Shown: piece after piece, positions 1 through 7,331 of the stretch
How the letters are laid out: every line of letters begins with the position of its first letter
Position numbering within the stretch: position 1 is the first letter of the stretch
Translations under genes and position numbers: made by a program
The notes under the pieces: model-generated
Told to the model about the DNA's origin: nothing
What the model saw: the letters and a program-made list of their open reading frames with translations, nothing else
Database searches by the model: none
DNA from: Sutterella sp.
GTDB taxonomy: Bacteria > Pseudomonadota > Gammaproteobacteria > Burkholderiales > Burkholderiaceae_F
Direction of reading: 5' to 3'
NCBI GenBank assembly: GCA_019410445.1
Contig: DXSO01000047.1
Span: 1 to 11,014 of the forward strand
DNA: 11,014 bases

Positions 1-1974
1 GTGGTGGGGCAAATCACACGGGAACACGATTGGAGCAGAAATCCTTCAGTGGCACTTTATCTCTGCACCCCGGTATTCGACTACGAAAACATCTCGCGTG
101 TTCGTGAGGTTTTGGTGCGGCGGATTGATTTGGCGGAATTGCTGACGTCGGCGGCAGGAACTTATTTGGAACCCGGTGTCGGAATGAGGCTTATCGATAG
201 TGAAGACACCGTCATCGCCGTTTATGGGCAGTGGGACTCGCAGGGGAAGCTGATCAGCAGTGCTCCATTGAGCTTTCCCGAGGGACAGGTTCAGCTTGCG
301 GTGGCCAAAGAGCAGCTTCTGACAGAGTCGAACTTAATGGTGTCGATTGGTGTTTTGGGCGGCAGCTTGGTGCTCTTGTTCTGTGGTTTTCTTGTTTCGC
401 TTCATTTCAAGAATCTGTCGCTTTTTTTTGATCAGCTGATCGGTTATATCAATGCGATCAATGCCGGAGATCTTACCAGTCTGGGAAACAAGCCCAAGAC
501 GCAGGATGCGGAGGCGGTTTCGATTCTGTCTAAATTCAGAGACATGGCGATTTCCCTTGACAAGAGTCACAAAGAAATCAAAAAAATCAACGCCGAACTC
601 GAAGACCGAGTTGTGGAAAGAACGCTTGAGCTCAAGCGCAAGAATACGCAGCTGCTGGCTGTCAACTCATTGCTCAAACCGATGGGAAGTTTTCAGGAAA
701 CGGCTGATTACAGTGCAGCATTGCTTCTCATGCGTAATTTGTTGAATCTGAAAGAGATAAATCTTTCTCGGGCAGCTTCGCAATGCAGTTTGCCTGCTTT
801 TGATGAGAGACTACCGGGAGGTCTGTATTTGCACGTGGTTCCGGCGCAAGCATTGACACCCAATCAAAAGGAGATGCTTGAACAGTTTATTGGCTTTTTG
901 TCCATGGCTCTCGACAACGACACGTTGTTTAGAAGGACGGCCGAGCAGCATGCTGCCTTAAGCTCTGTTTTGGGTGCCATGCTTGAAGGCTTTGCGCTCA
1001 CGCTGGATGGAGAAAGTTATCTGTATTCAAACGAAAATTTCAGGAAATACACGAGTTTCCCAGAAGTGCGCGATGAAGTGTTGGTTCTTCGAAAACGATT
1101 TTTTGATGCTGCGCAATCCGGAACGATTCAGGATCAGACTGAGCCGGTACAGGTGCACACTCAGCAAGAGGAGATGAAGAAAGTTTTTGCAGTGCGGTTT
1201 TTTGCCGTGGATTTGCCCCGCAGCAGCACTGAAAAACAAACGGCAATGGCTCTTTTAGTGAGTGATATCACAAGAGAGTATGAAATCGGACAGCTAAAGG
1301 ACGATGTTGTGGCTCTTGCCAGTCACGAACTTAACAATCCGGTGACATCGATTCGCTTAGGCCTTGAAACTTTGGTCAAACGAGGCGATCGCATTTCGGC
1401 CGATCTTCAAAAGCAGCTTCTGACTTCTTTGTTTGAGCAGTCGGAGCGACTGCACTGTCTGATTCATGATTGGTTGGATTTATCCATGCTCAATAACGGG
1501 GTTTTAACCTGCCATATTGAGAAAAATGAACTGGTGAGCACGGTTTCTCATACGGTCGCCGACTGGCAGCAGCGCAACGGCATTCTTGTTGATTTTGTGT
1601 GTCCCGTGAATTCAGTCAATGCCATGATGGATCCTCAGAGATTGGCTCAGGTGATTAACAATCTTTTGGACAATGCCAAAAGATACAATGACAAGGACAA
1701 GCCTGACATCAAGGTGGAACTGAGCACAAAGGGCGATGAGATTCACATTGACGTGAGCGATAACGGTATTGGAGTTACCTTGGGCGAGACGAAACAGATC
1801 TTCGAACATTTCTACCGAGGTGATGATGCCAAGCGCTGTTGTCCCAATGGCTCGGGACTGGGCTTGTCAATTTGCCGAGCGATCATGAATGAACATCAAG
1901 GAACTCTGAAGTTGCTGCAATCGACTCCCGGCGAGGGGACGACATTCAGAGTGACGCTTCCGATCCTGCAGTAA
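1..1974 (+). CDS. Sensor histidine kinase, 3' portion (5' end cut by window)
   Basis: Membrane-bound sensor kinase that would phosphorylate the regulator encoded 16 bp downstream. The frame is open from base 1, and the first visible residues (about 1-105) look like the second half of a periplasmic Cache-type sensor domain (ALYLCTPVFDYENISRVREV..., RIDL). The true start and first membrane helix therefore probably lie upstream, and the GTG at base 1 is not a credible start. Domains in visible-residue numbering: TM about 112-134; HAMP-like segment about 135-195; charged coiled coil about 185-222; GAF-like segment about 230-312; PAS-like segment about 318-430. The H-box is SHELNNPVTSI with His442 as phospho-acceptor. 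Next come the N-box NNLLDNAKRYN, G1 box DNGIGV, F-box FEHFYRG and G2 box GSGLGLS. All catalytic boxes are intact. The ligand cannot be read from sequence; a small carboxylate or amino acid is usual for Cache domains. Function as a kinase is firm, signal unknown. Confidence 0.93.
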   Translation: MVGQITREHDWSRNPSVALYLCTPVFDYENISRVREVLVRRIDLAELLTSAAGTYLEPGVGMRLIDSEDTVIAVYGQWDSQGKLISSAPLSFPEGQVQLAVAKEQLLTESNLMVSIGVLGGSLVLLFCGFLVSLHFKNLSLFFDQLIGYINAINAGDLTSLGNKPKTQDAEAVSILSKFRDMAISLDKSHKEIKKINAELEDRVVERTLELKRKNTQLLAVNSLLKPMGSFQETADYSAALLLMRNLLNLKEINLSRAASQCSLPAFDERLPGGLYLHVVPAQALTPNQKEMLEQFIGFLSMALDNDTLFRRTAEQHAALSSVLGAMLEGFALTLDGESYLYSNENFRKYTSFPEVRDEVLVLRKRFFDAAQSGTIQDQTEPVQVHTQQEEMKKVFAVRFFAVDLPRSSTEKQTAMALLVSDITREYEIGQLKDDVVALASHELNNPVTSIRLGLETLVKRGDRISADLQKQLLTSLFEQSERLHCLIHDWLDLSMLNNGVLTCHIEKNELVSTVSHTVADWQQRNGILVDFVCPVNSVNAMMDPQRLAQVINNLLDNAKRYNDKDKPDIKVELSTKGDEIHIDVSDNGIGVTLGETKQIFEHFYRGDDAKRCCPNGSGLGLSICRAIMNEHQGTLKLLQSTPGEGTTFRVTLPILQ

Positions 1975-1990
1975 TGATATTTCAGTAAAA

Positions 1991-2704
1991 ATGAGACGAA
2001 GGATTTTGGTTGTGGACGATGAAGTGACTCTCAATCAGTTCGTCGCCACCAATTTGATGCTTGAAGGGTATGAGGTGCAGGCCGCTTATTCAGCGCAGGA
2101 GGCTTATAGAAAACTGTCCGAGTTTTCTCCGCACTTGGTGATACTTGATGTCATGATGCCTAATGTGAGCGGATTTGATGTGCTTGCGCACATTCGAACG
2201 TTCTCAAAAATTCCTGTCATCATGGTGACGGCACGAATCAAGGTTCAGGATCGCGTCCATGGCCTGTCTCTTGGAGCGGATGATTATTTGGTAAAGCCTT
2301 TTGCGCTTGAAGAACTGCTTGCGCGTGTTTCTGCTTTGCTGCGTCGTGCTTATTCCTCCGATGAAAAGGACTCAGTACTCGATATCGAAGAGATACTCGA
2401 TGTTGAGGGATTGATGTGCAATGTTACGGAGCATCGAGCCAGTATTTGCGGTAATGAGCTCGTATTGCAGAATCTGGAATTCAAGTTGTTGTGTGCTTTT
2501 TTGAGATCGCCGGATCGGATTCTCACTTACGATTATTTGATGACAGTTCTTTGGAATGATGCTGAAGGCTCACTGGCAACATTGCGTGTGACCATTGGCA
2601 AATTGCGTTCAAAAATTAAAGAAAAGAACGGACAGGACTGGATTGAAAATATCCATGGAGTGGGATATCGTCTCGTGCGCCCGTCCGCGGTTTCTCAAGA
2701 TTGA
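1991..2704 (+). CDS. OmpR/PhoB-family response regulator
   Basis: DNA-binding response regulator of 237 residues, the expected length for the OmpR/PhoB family. The receiver domain (about 1-118) has the acidic pocket D9/D10, phospho-acceptor D53 in LVILDVMMPN, the switch Thr80 in VIMVTA and Lys102 in YLVKPF. A winged-helix effector domain (about 135-232) ends with the typical GVGYRLVRP. It starts 16 bp after the kinase stop codon with only a weak purine-rich stretch ahead of the ATG, so translational coupling to the kinase is likely. The pair forms one transcription unit. No DNA target can be assigned. The adjacent MFS and dcuC genes are candidates by position only. Confidence 0.96.
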   Translation: MRRRILVVDDEVTLNQFVATNLMLEGYEVQAAYSAQEAYRKLSEFSPHLVILDVMMPNVSGFDVLAHIRTFSKIPVIMVTARIKVQDRVHGLSLGADDYLVKPFALEELLARVSALLRRAYSSDEKDSVLDIEEILDVEGLMCNVTEHRASICGNELVLQNLEFKLLCAFLRSPDRILTYDYLMTVLWNDAEGSLATLRVTIGKLRSKIKEKNGQDWIENIHGVGYRLVRPSAVSQD

Positions 2705-2725
2705 TTAAGTCTTGTTTCGAGAAAT

Positions 2726-3943
2726 TCACTGACGGATATTTACGGCTGATCCGCTTGGGGGACGTCTCGCGAGGTGTCCGCGCGTCTGCAGCACGGCGTA
2801 CCATGCGATGCAGACGATGACGACGACGGCATTTAAACCGTAGAGGCCGTCGTAGCCCACGTGCGGGATGACGTATCCGGCCAGATAGGGCGCAACGCCG
2901 ATGCCCAGATCGAAGAAAATGTAGAAGGTGCTCGTGGCTTGAGCGTAGCGTTCTCGAGTCACCATGGAGATGCAGGAAACCTGGGCAACCGACTGAAAGT
3001 TTCCGAAGCCAAGGCCGGCCAGTGCGCCGGCAAGCAGTACGGACCAGTTTTGCTGCATGCCCCACAGCAGCAGTAGGCTCAAAGCAAGCACCGCAAGAGC
3101 CGGATACAGAATCACGGCCGAACCGTGCACGTCGTAGATTTTTCCGGACAACGGGCGGGAGAGCAAAATGGCTGCCGCATAGACCAAAAAGAAAACGGAG
3201 GCGGCGGCTACGACATCGTAGTCACGCGCATAGGCGGCCATGAAGGCTTGAATATTGCCCCAGGCCAGACAAACGACGCAGACAAGCAGGCTGAACGGAA
3301 TCAGTTTGGGTTCCACGAAGTCGGCCAGTGTGATTTTGTGATGCTCGATTTTGCGGGAGGACGTGACGCTGACCATCGGCACAAGCAGTAGATTGGCAAA
3401 GGCTAGAGCTGTTGCAATTGCAAAAACGCCTTCAAAGCTGATCGTGTCGACGAGTGCGATGCCGATGAAGGGGCCGAAACACAGCGACAGAGCCGTACTC
3501 ATGGAGAAGTAGGCGATGCCGCGACCGTGATACTGAGGCGGAACAACCATCGCGACGATGGTTCCCGTGACGGTGCCGACGATTCCGACGGCAACGCCTG
3601 AAACAAAACGCACAAGAAAAAGGGAAGTGACGGAGTCGGCGGAAAAGTAGGCGGCATTGGTGAGTAGGTACAGCGCCACGCCGCACAAAAGCACTCGACG
3701 ATATCCGGCATTGTGGACGATGCTGCCGGTAAAGAATCGACCGACCAGGCAGCCGATCACGATGATGCCCGTTGCAAGACCGGCCGTTGCAGGCGTTGCG
3801 TGGAAGACTTCCGAAAGGTAGCGGGTACTGACGACAAAGATCGCGTAGTAGCCGGCCAGACCGAGCATGTTGATGAGTGAGACGTCAATAAAAGTACGGC
3901 TGAAGATGGCGCCGAGAGCGCCAGAAGTTGTAAAAGCGGGCAT
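2726..3943 (-). CDS. Major facilitator superfamily (MFS) transporter
   Basis: Inner-membrane secondary transporter of 405 residues with about 12 hydrophobic segments split by a central polar loop (TSSRKIEHHKITLADFVEPK). An MFS motif-A-like loop follows helix 2 (GRFFTGSIVHNAGYRRVL, about residues 69-86). Its degenerate copy in the second half is SRPLSGKIYDVHG. The substrate is not recognisable; drug, sugar or organic-acid export are all possible. The gene converges on the response regulator with only 21 bp between stop codons and no visible terminator there, so the two transcripts probably overlap. The ATG at 3943 has no clear Shine-Dalgarno. An inverted repeat lies just upstream of the start at 3960-3987. 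Confidence 0.92.
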   Translation of the reverse strand: MPAFTTSGALGAIFSRTFIDVSLINMLGLAGYYAIFVVSTRYLSEVFHATPATAGLATGIIVIGCLVGRFFTGSIVHNAGYRRVLLCGVALYLLTNAAYFSADSVTSLFLVRFVSGVAVGIVGTVTGTIVAMVVPPQYHGRGIAYFSMSTALSLCFGPFIGIALVDTISFEGVFAIATALAFANLLLVPMVSVTSSRKIEHHKITLADFVEPKLIPFSLLVCVVCLAWGNIQAFMAAYARDYDVVAAASVFFLVYAAAILLSRPLSGKIYDVHGSAVILYPALAVLALSLLLLWGMQQNWSVLLAGALAGLGFGNFQSVAQVSCISMVTRERYAQATSTFYIFFDLGIGVAPYLAGYVIPHVGYDGLYGLNAVVVIVCIAWYAVLQTRGHLARRPPSGSAVNIRQ

Positions 3944-3959
3944 GATGAATCGGCAAAAA

Positions 3960-3987
3960 TACCCTGTTGATCGACAAACAGCGGGTA
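3960..3987. promoter_or_regulatory. Imperfect inverted repeat ahead of the MFS gene
   Basis: The arms TACCCTGTT (3960-3968) and AACAGCGGGTA (3977-3987) are complementary apart from a two-base insertion (GC) in the right arm, with an 8-bp spacer. It begins 16 bp before the MFS start codon. It could be an operator or a 5' UTR hairpin of the MFS transcript. No regulator family is assignable. Confidence 0.4.
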
Positions 3988-4021
3988 TTCGACACTTTAC
4001 TCTTGCCGAATGTACTTAGCG

Positions 4022-4039
4022 TTGCGCACGCGCGCGCAA
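4022..4039. repeat. GC-rich alternating purine/pyrimidine near-palindrome
   Basis: This 18-bp tract reads TTGCGCACGCGCGCGCAA. Its outer six bases on each side are exact inverted repeats, and 16 consecutive bases (4023-4038) strictly alternate purine and pyrimidine. It sits in the AT-rich divergent region between the MFS and dcuC genes. It could be a dyad binding site or a Z-DNA-prone element. The structural observation is firm; any function is inference. Confidence 0.4.
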
Positions 4040-4089
4040 TTTAATCGAAGGATTTATTACTCATTTATTTCAATTTCGATTTGAATTCT

Positions 4090-4118
4090 TTGAAACCATA
4101 ACAGGGTTTTCCTTTATT
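4090..4118 (+). promoter_or_regulatory. Candidate sigma-70-like promoter for dcuC
   Basis: A -35-like TTGAAA (4090-4095) is followed after 17 bp by a weak -10-like TTTATT (4113-4118, four of six consensus bases), about 120 bp upstream of the dcuC start. The surrounding 4040-4160 stretch is clearly more AT-rich than the flanking genes. This is a pattern match only. No convincing FNR (TTGAT-N4-ATCAA) box was found. Confidence 0.22.
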
Positions 4119-4189
4119 TTCTTCTTGAATATCGAGTGAATAAGGAGTCTGTCTTATTTAGGCTGAAGATCATCTTTGATACGATCGGG

Positions 4190-4204
4190 AGACCTGTTCG
4201 GTCT
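4190..4204 (+). promoter_or_regulatory. Small hairpin in the dcuC leader
   Basis: AGACC (4190-4194) and GGTCT (4200-4204) are exact complements around a 5-nt loop, 36 bp before the dcuC start codon. It may be a leader stem or half of an operator. It has no adequate T-tract, so it is not called a terminator. Confidence 0.3.
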
Positions 4205-4240
4205 TAAAAACAATGATTTTTTCCAAGGGAGACAGACCCG

Positions 4241-5635
4241 ATGCTAGGCGTTATTATTTCCTTGATCGTCACGGTGCTGATGGTCAGAGTGCTGCTCAAG
4301 CACTACAAGCCTCAGTTCGTGCTTTTTCTCGGCGGCCTCATTATGTTGTTTGCCGCCGTTATTCTGGATTTGATGGGATTGCTTCCCGGCGGGCTGCATA
4401 TCCTTCCGAAGAAGGCGGTCAGTACCGGCTTCGTCGGTTTCGATCCGTTCAAGACGATTTCTGCGATTTTCTCCTCTCGCGTGGCCGGTCTTGGTCTGAT
4501 CATCATGAGCGCGGCAGCATATGCCCGCTACATGTCCATGATCGGCGCAAGTGCCCGCATGGCCGAGTTCATGAGTAAGCCGCTGCAGAAATTCAAGTCG
4601 CCGTATCTGGTTTTGGCTCTGAGCTACATTGTCGGCCAGATCATGAACATTTTCATTCCCTCGGCATCCGGCCTTGCCATGCTGCTGATGGTAACGATGT
4701 ACCCCGTGCTGGTTCGTCTGGGCGTGTCGCCGTTGTCGGCCGCAGCGTTGGTCGCAACCTCGGGCTGTTTGGACTTGGGACCGGCTTCGGGCAATGCAAA
4801 CCTGGCCGCTCGCAACGGCGGTATGGATACGATGGTCTACTTTGTTGACTATCAGATTCCCGTTGCGTTGTGCGTAGCCACGACGATTGCAGTGCTGCAC
4901 TACTTCACGCAGAAGTATTTTGACGGTCGCGACGGTGACAGAGCTTGGAAGGCCGGCGATCAGCAGGCTATTCATGAAAGTGCTCTTGACACGCATGGTG
5001 CGCCGTTCTTCTACACGTTCCTGCCCATGCTGCCGCTGGTGCTGCTCTTTATCTTCTCGAAGTTCATGATCACCTCGGTCAAACTTGATGTGCCGACGGC
5101 GATGATTTTCTCGCTTGCCATCGCAATGATTTGCGAATGCATTCGTCACCCGGTCAAGAAGGTGTTTGACGGAGCCATGGTCTTCTTCGATACGATGGGT
5201 ACGCAGTTTGCACGCGTGGTTTCGTTGGTTGTCGCCGGTGAAGTGTTTGCGCAGGGTTTGATTGCAACGGGCACCGTGAACTACCTGATCGACTTTACGA
5301 AGAATCTGGGTCTTTCCGGCATCGCAATCATGGTGGTGATGACGCTCCTTATTACGATCATCTCCATCGTCATGGGTTCGGGTAATGCTCCGTTCTTTGC
5401 CTTTGCTCCGCTTGTGCCGGGCTTTGCCAAGGAATTCGGTGTTTCTACGGTTACCCTGATTCTGCCGATGCAGTTTGCAACGTCTCTCGGCCGTACGGTA
5501 TCTCCCATTACGGGCGTTATCGTGGCTGTCGCAGGCGCTTCAGGAATATCACCGTTTGAAATCATTCGACGCACGGCCATCCCGATGGCTGGCGCCCTGA
5601 TCGTGACGATGATCTCCGCAGTGATCTTTAGCTGA
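4241..5635 (+). CDS. dcuC: DcuC-family anaerobic C4-dicarboxylate transporter
   Basis: Inner-membrane carrier of 464 residues, close to the about 461 of E. coli DcuC, which handles succinate efflux and C4-dicarboxylate exchange during anaerobic growth. It is hydrophobic throughout, with about 11-12 membrane segments. Family blocks recalled from E. coli DcuC are present: SKPLQKFKSPYLVLALSY near residue 110, AGEVFAQGL, MGSGNAPFFAFAPLVPGFAK, and near the C-terminus SLGRTVSPITGVIVAVAGAS followed by GISPFEIIRRTAIP. The ATG at 4241 is supported by AGGGAG (4226-4231) at 9-nt spacing. The gene is divergent from the MFS gene and is followed by a strong terminator, so it is probably monocistronic. Substrate within the family is inferred; related carriers can move other carboxylates. 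Confidence 0.9.
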   Translation: MLGVIISLIVTVLMVRVLLKHYKPQFVLFLGGLIMLFAAVILDLMGLLPGGLHILPKKAVSTGFVGFDPFKTISAIFSSRVAGLGLIIMSAAAYARYMSMIGASARMAEFMSKPLQKFKSPYLVLALSYIVGQIMNIFIPSASGLAMLLMVTMYPVLVRLGVSPLSAAALVATSGCLDLGPASGNANLAARNGGMDTMVYFVDYQIPVALCVATTIAVLHYFTQKYFDGRDGDRAWKAGDQQAIHESALDTHGAPFFYTFLPMLPLVLLFIFSKFMITSVKLDVPTAMIFSLAIAMICECIRHPVKKVFDGAMVFFDTMGTQFARVVSLVVAGEVFAQGLIATGTVNYLIDFTKNLGLSGIAIMVVMTLLITIISIVMGSGNAPFFAFAPLVPGFAKEFGVSTVTLILPMQFATSLGRTVSPITGVIVAVAGASGISPFEIIRRTAIPMAGALIVTMISAVIFS

Positions 5636-5643
5636 TGATCAAA

Positions 5644-5661
5644 GCCGTCGACATTGACGGC
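5644..5661 (+). repeat. Hairpin directly after dcuC
   Basis: GCCGTC (5644-5649) and GACGGC (5656-5661) form a perfect 6-bp stem with a 6-nt loop, 8 bp after the dcuC stop codon and just before the main terminator. It lacks a T-tract. It may help shield the mRNA 3' end. Confidence 0.4.
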
Positions 5662-5671
5662 GGTGATTCGA

Positions 5672-5712
5672 GGCGGCGTGACGAAATTCTCGTCCGCCGC
5701 CTTTTTCTTTTT
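5672..5712 (+). terminator. Intrinsic terminator of dcuC
   Basis: The stem GGCGGCG (5672-5678) pairs with CGCCGCC (5695-5701). An inner stem GACGA (5680-5684) pairs with TCGTC (5690-5694) around the loop AATTC, leaving a single bulged T at 5679. A T-rich run with one C and one G follows (5702-5714). This is a textbook rho-independent terminator and separates dcuC from the aminotransferase gene. Confidence 0.92.
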
Positions 5713-5934
5713 GTGATCACTCAATCAAAACACTTTGAAAGACAGTTCCACGGGGCGTTGTGGTTGATTGCAAGGAATTGCTCGTAGGAGATTTCTCTCA
5801 GCAAAAATGCTTTGACGCAAGCTTTCATTGCTTTGTCAAATCAAGAGGTTGGAGTGTGTGCAAAATCAAGCAAGCGTCTGCTTTGCTGTCTGAAGACGGG
5901 CGTTTGTAACAGTGATAAGAAAAAGGAGAGAAAA
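5713..5934 (+). promoter_or_regulatory. Leader region of the aminotransferase gene
   Basis: These 222 bp lie between the dcuC terminator and the aminotransferase start. The only clear structure is an imperfect inverted repeat: TTTGAC-GC-AAGC (5811-5822) and GCTT-T-GTCAAA (5830-5840), with a 7-bp spacer. The region presumably holds the aminotransferase promoter, but no convincing -35/-10 pair was found. An in-frame ATG at 5812 sits inside the repeat and is rejected as the gene start. Confidence 0.35.
5925..5928 (+). promoter_or_regulatory. Shine-Dalgarno that fixes the aminotransferase start
   Basis: GGAG inside AAAAAGGAGAG lies 6 nt before the ATG at 5935. It selects that start over the in-frame ATG at 5812 and puts the twin-arginine motif at residues 5-6, where a Tat signal should be. 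Confidence 0.85.
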
Positions 5935-7080
5935 ATGCCCCTCAATCGTCGTGATCTCTTTCGGTTTGCCGGCGCCGGTGCCGGCGTGCTTGCTTTGGGA
6001 AGTGCGGCTGCTGCCGCTCCCGTTTCGCGTCCGGCTTTCGTGCCGCCGAGCCCGAGCAAGCCTTTGCGTTTGTGTTTCAACGAGAATGCGCTTGGCATGA
6101 GCGCAGCAGCCAAAAAAGCAGCGGTACGAGCGATCGAGGAAGAGGCCTCTCTTTATCCCTTCATGCGCTGTGAGGTATTGAGAAAGGCTTGCGCGGCTTA
6201 TGTGGGAGGGAAGCCGGAAAACATTATGCTTACGCATGGTTCGGCCGAAGCGATTCGTGCGTCGATCGAGTGCAACATCGTTGAAAACACCCAGCTGGTG
6301 ATTCCCGAACTCACGTACAGCGACGGAGAGGATTGCGCCAAACGCAACGGCATCAAAGTGGTCAAAGTACCGATGCGAGAAGATCTCTCGATTGACATTG
6401 ACGGTATGAAAAAAGCAGTGGCCGCCCATAAGGGGCGTTCCATCGTCTATTTCGTCAATCCCAACAACCCGACTTCGACAGTCTGCGACAGCAAGGTGCT
6501 CAACGCCTGGATCCGAAGCAAGCCCGCCGATACGTTCTTTGTGATTGACGAGGCCTACGGTGAATTTGTTGACTCCAAACAGTTTGTGTCCGCAAAAACG
6601 CTTGTTGATGAGGGACTCGACAATTTGGCCGTGCTCAAGACATTCTCCAAGCTTTTTGCAATGGCGGGCATGCGTGTAGGCTTTTCGTATGCCACCGCAA
6701 AGACGACGGACAAAATTCGAACCAAAGTCGCCTACGATGTGATGCTCAACATTGCGGCCGTCGAAGCGGCTCTTTCGGAAATCAACGACAAGGCGTTCAT
6801 CGAGATGAGCCGCAAGGAAAATGCTGACGCAAGAGCCTTGCTTTGCAGCGCACTTGATGAACTCAAGATCAAATACCTGCCGAGTCAGGCCAATTTTGTC
6901 TTCATGGAACTCAAGGGATCGCTCAAGGAATTTTCCGATCGCATGAAGGCTGAGAATATTTTGGTTGGGCGTCCCTTCCCGCCGGCGACTCAGTGGTGTC
7001 GAATTTCGCTCGGAACGGTAGCTGACATGCGCTATTTCGTCGAGAAGCTTCGTCAATTCAGACGTAACGGCTGGGTGTAA
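5935..7080 (+). CDS. Tat-exported HisC-like PLP-dependent aminotransferase
   Basis: Fold-type I (class I/II) PLP aminotransferase of 381 residues, most like histidinol-phosphate aminotransferases, with a leader. The N-terminus MPLNRRDLFRF is a twin-arginine motif (R5, R6) followed by an Ala/Gly-rich hydrophobic stretch (about 11-28) and alanine cleavage options near 25-28. The enzyme should therefore reach the periplasm already folded around PLP. Catalytic features: NEN at 49-51, NPNNPT at 175-180, DEAY at 205-208 (Asp205 for the pyridine nitrogen), PLP lysine K239 in TFSKLFAMAGMRVGF, and carboxylate-binding R356 in CRISLG. The mature length of about 353 matches HisC. A periplasmic location argues against a role in cytoplasmic histidine biosynthesis; a periplasmic amino-acid transamination or related PLP reaction is more likely. 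The gene is convergent with the lyase/reductase operon. Family is firm, substrate unknown. Confidence 0.9.
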   Translation: MPLNRRDLFRFAGAGAGVLALGSAAAAAPVSRPAFVPPSPSKPLRLCFNENALGMSAAAKKAAVRAIEEEASLYPFMRCEVLRKACAAYVGGKPENIMLTHGSAEAIRASIECNIVENTQLVIPELTYSDGEDCAKRNGIKVVKVPMREDLSIDIDGMKKAVAAHKGRSIVYFVNPNNPTSTVCDSKVLNAWIRSKPADTFFVIDEAYGEFVDSKQFVSAKTLVDEGLDNLAVLKTFSKLFAMAGMRVGFSYATAKTTDKIRTKVAYDVMLNIAAVEAALSEINDKAFIEMSRKENADARALLCSALDELKIKYLPSQANFVFMELKGSLKEFSDRMKAENILVGRPFPPATQWCRISLGTVADMRYFVEKLRQFRRNGWV

Positions 7081-7249
7081 GAGACGTTAAACGGCGAAAA
7101 AGCCGCAATGCCGAAAGGATGCACGCTGACGGATTACCATCTAAGCTCTCTCCGAGCAGGTGAGGTGTGTATTGGTGTTTTGGATCGGCTTGTCCGGTGG
7201 TATCGGATCCTTGTTAGCTAAAAAGTAATCAGCCAGACCTAATTAATGG
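7081..7249. other. Intergenic, convergent region
   Basis: The stretch between the aminotransferase stop and the porin operon terminator holds no credible gene. A short CGGC/GCCG hairpin with an A-rich loop sits at about 7092-7105, and GGATC/GATCC arms occur around 7182-7210. Neither is followed by a T-tract on the plus strand, so no good terminator for the aminotransferase was found. Confidence 0.5.
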
Positions 7250-7294
7250 AAAAAAGAAGGCACATCTCATGATCTGATCACAAGGTGTGCCTTC
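7250..7294 (-). terminator. Intrinsic terminator of the lyase/reductase/porin operon
   Basis: GAAGGCACA (7256-7264) and TGTGCCTTC (7286-7294) form a perfect 9-bp stem with a 21-nt loop. On the minus strand the stem is followed by six T residues (the A-run at 7250-7255), about 40 bp after the porin stop codon. The T-tract exists only in the minus orientation, so it serves the operon rather than the convergent aminotransferase gene. Confidence 0.88.
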
Positions 7295-7331
7295 GGAGAA
7301 ACAATACGGTTAAGTCTGTGCTGTGAACTGA

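Noticed and set aside
1..3. GTG at base 1 as the start of the histidine kinase
   Set aside because: The visible N-terminus is mid-Cache-domain and the first membrane helix is absent, so the gene begins upstream of the window.
4176..4190. FNR box before dcuC
   Set aside because: TTGAT is present but the ATCAA half at 4-bp spacing is not.
4244..5149. 301-codon open frame antisense to dcuC
   Set aside because: The composition (many His, Gln, Arg) is that of the complement of a hydrophobic membrane protein; no motif or ribosome site.
5711..5730. FNR- or CRP-like site after the dcuC terminator
   Set aside because: Only one half-site resembles either consensus; the second half does not match at the correct spacing.
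5812..5934. 41-codon in-frame N-terminal extension of the aminotransferase
   Set aside because: It has no good ribosome site and would place the twin-arginine signal internally; GGAG at 5925 supports the 5935 start.
5866..7056. 396-codon open frame antisense to the aminotransferase
   Set aside because: It lies opposite a gene with intact catalytic motifs; its translation is rich in His and Arg, has no recognisable domain and no ribosome site. It is a coding-strand shadow.
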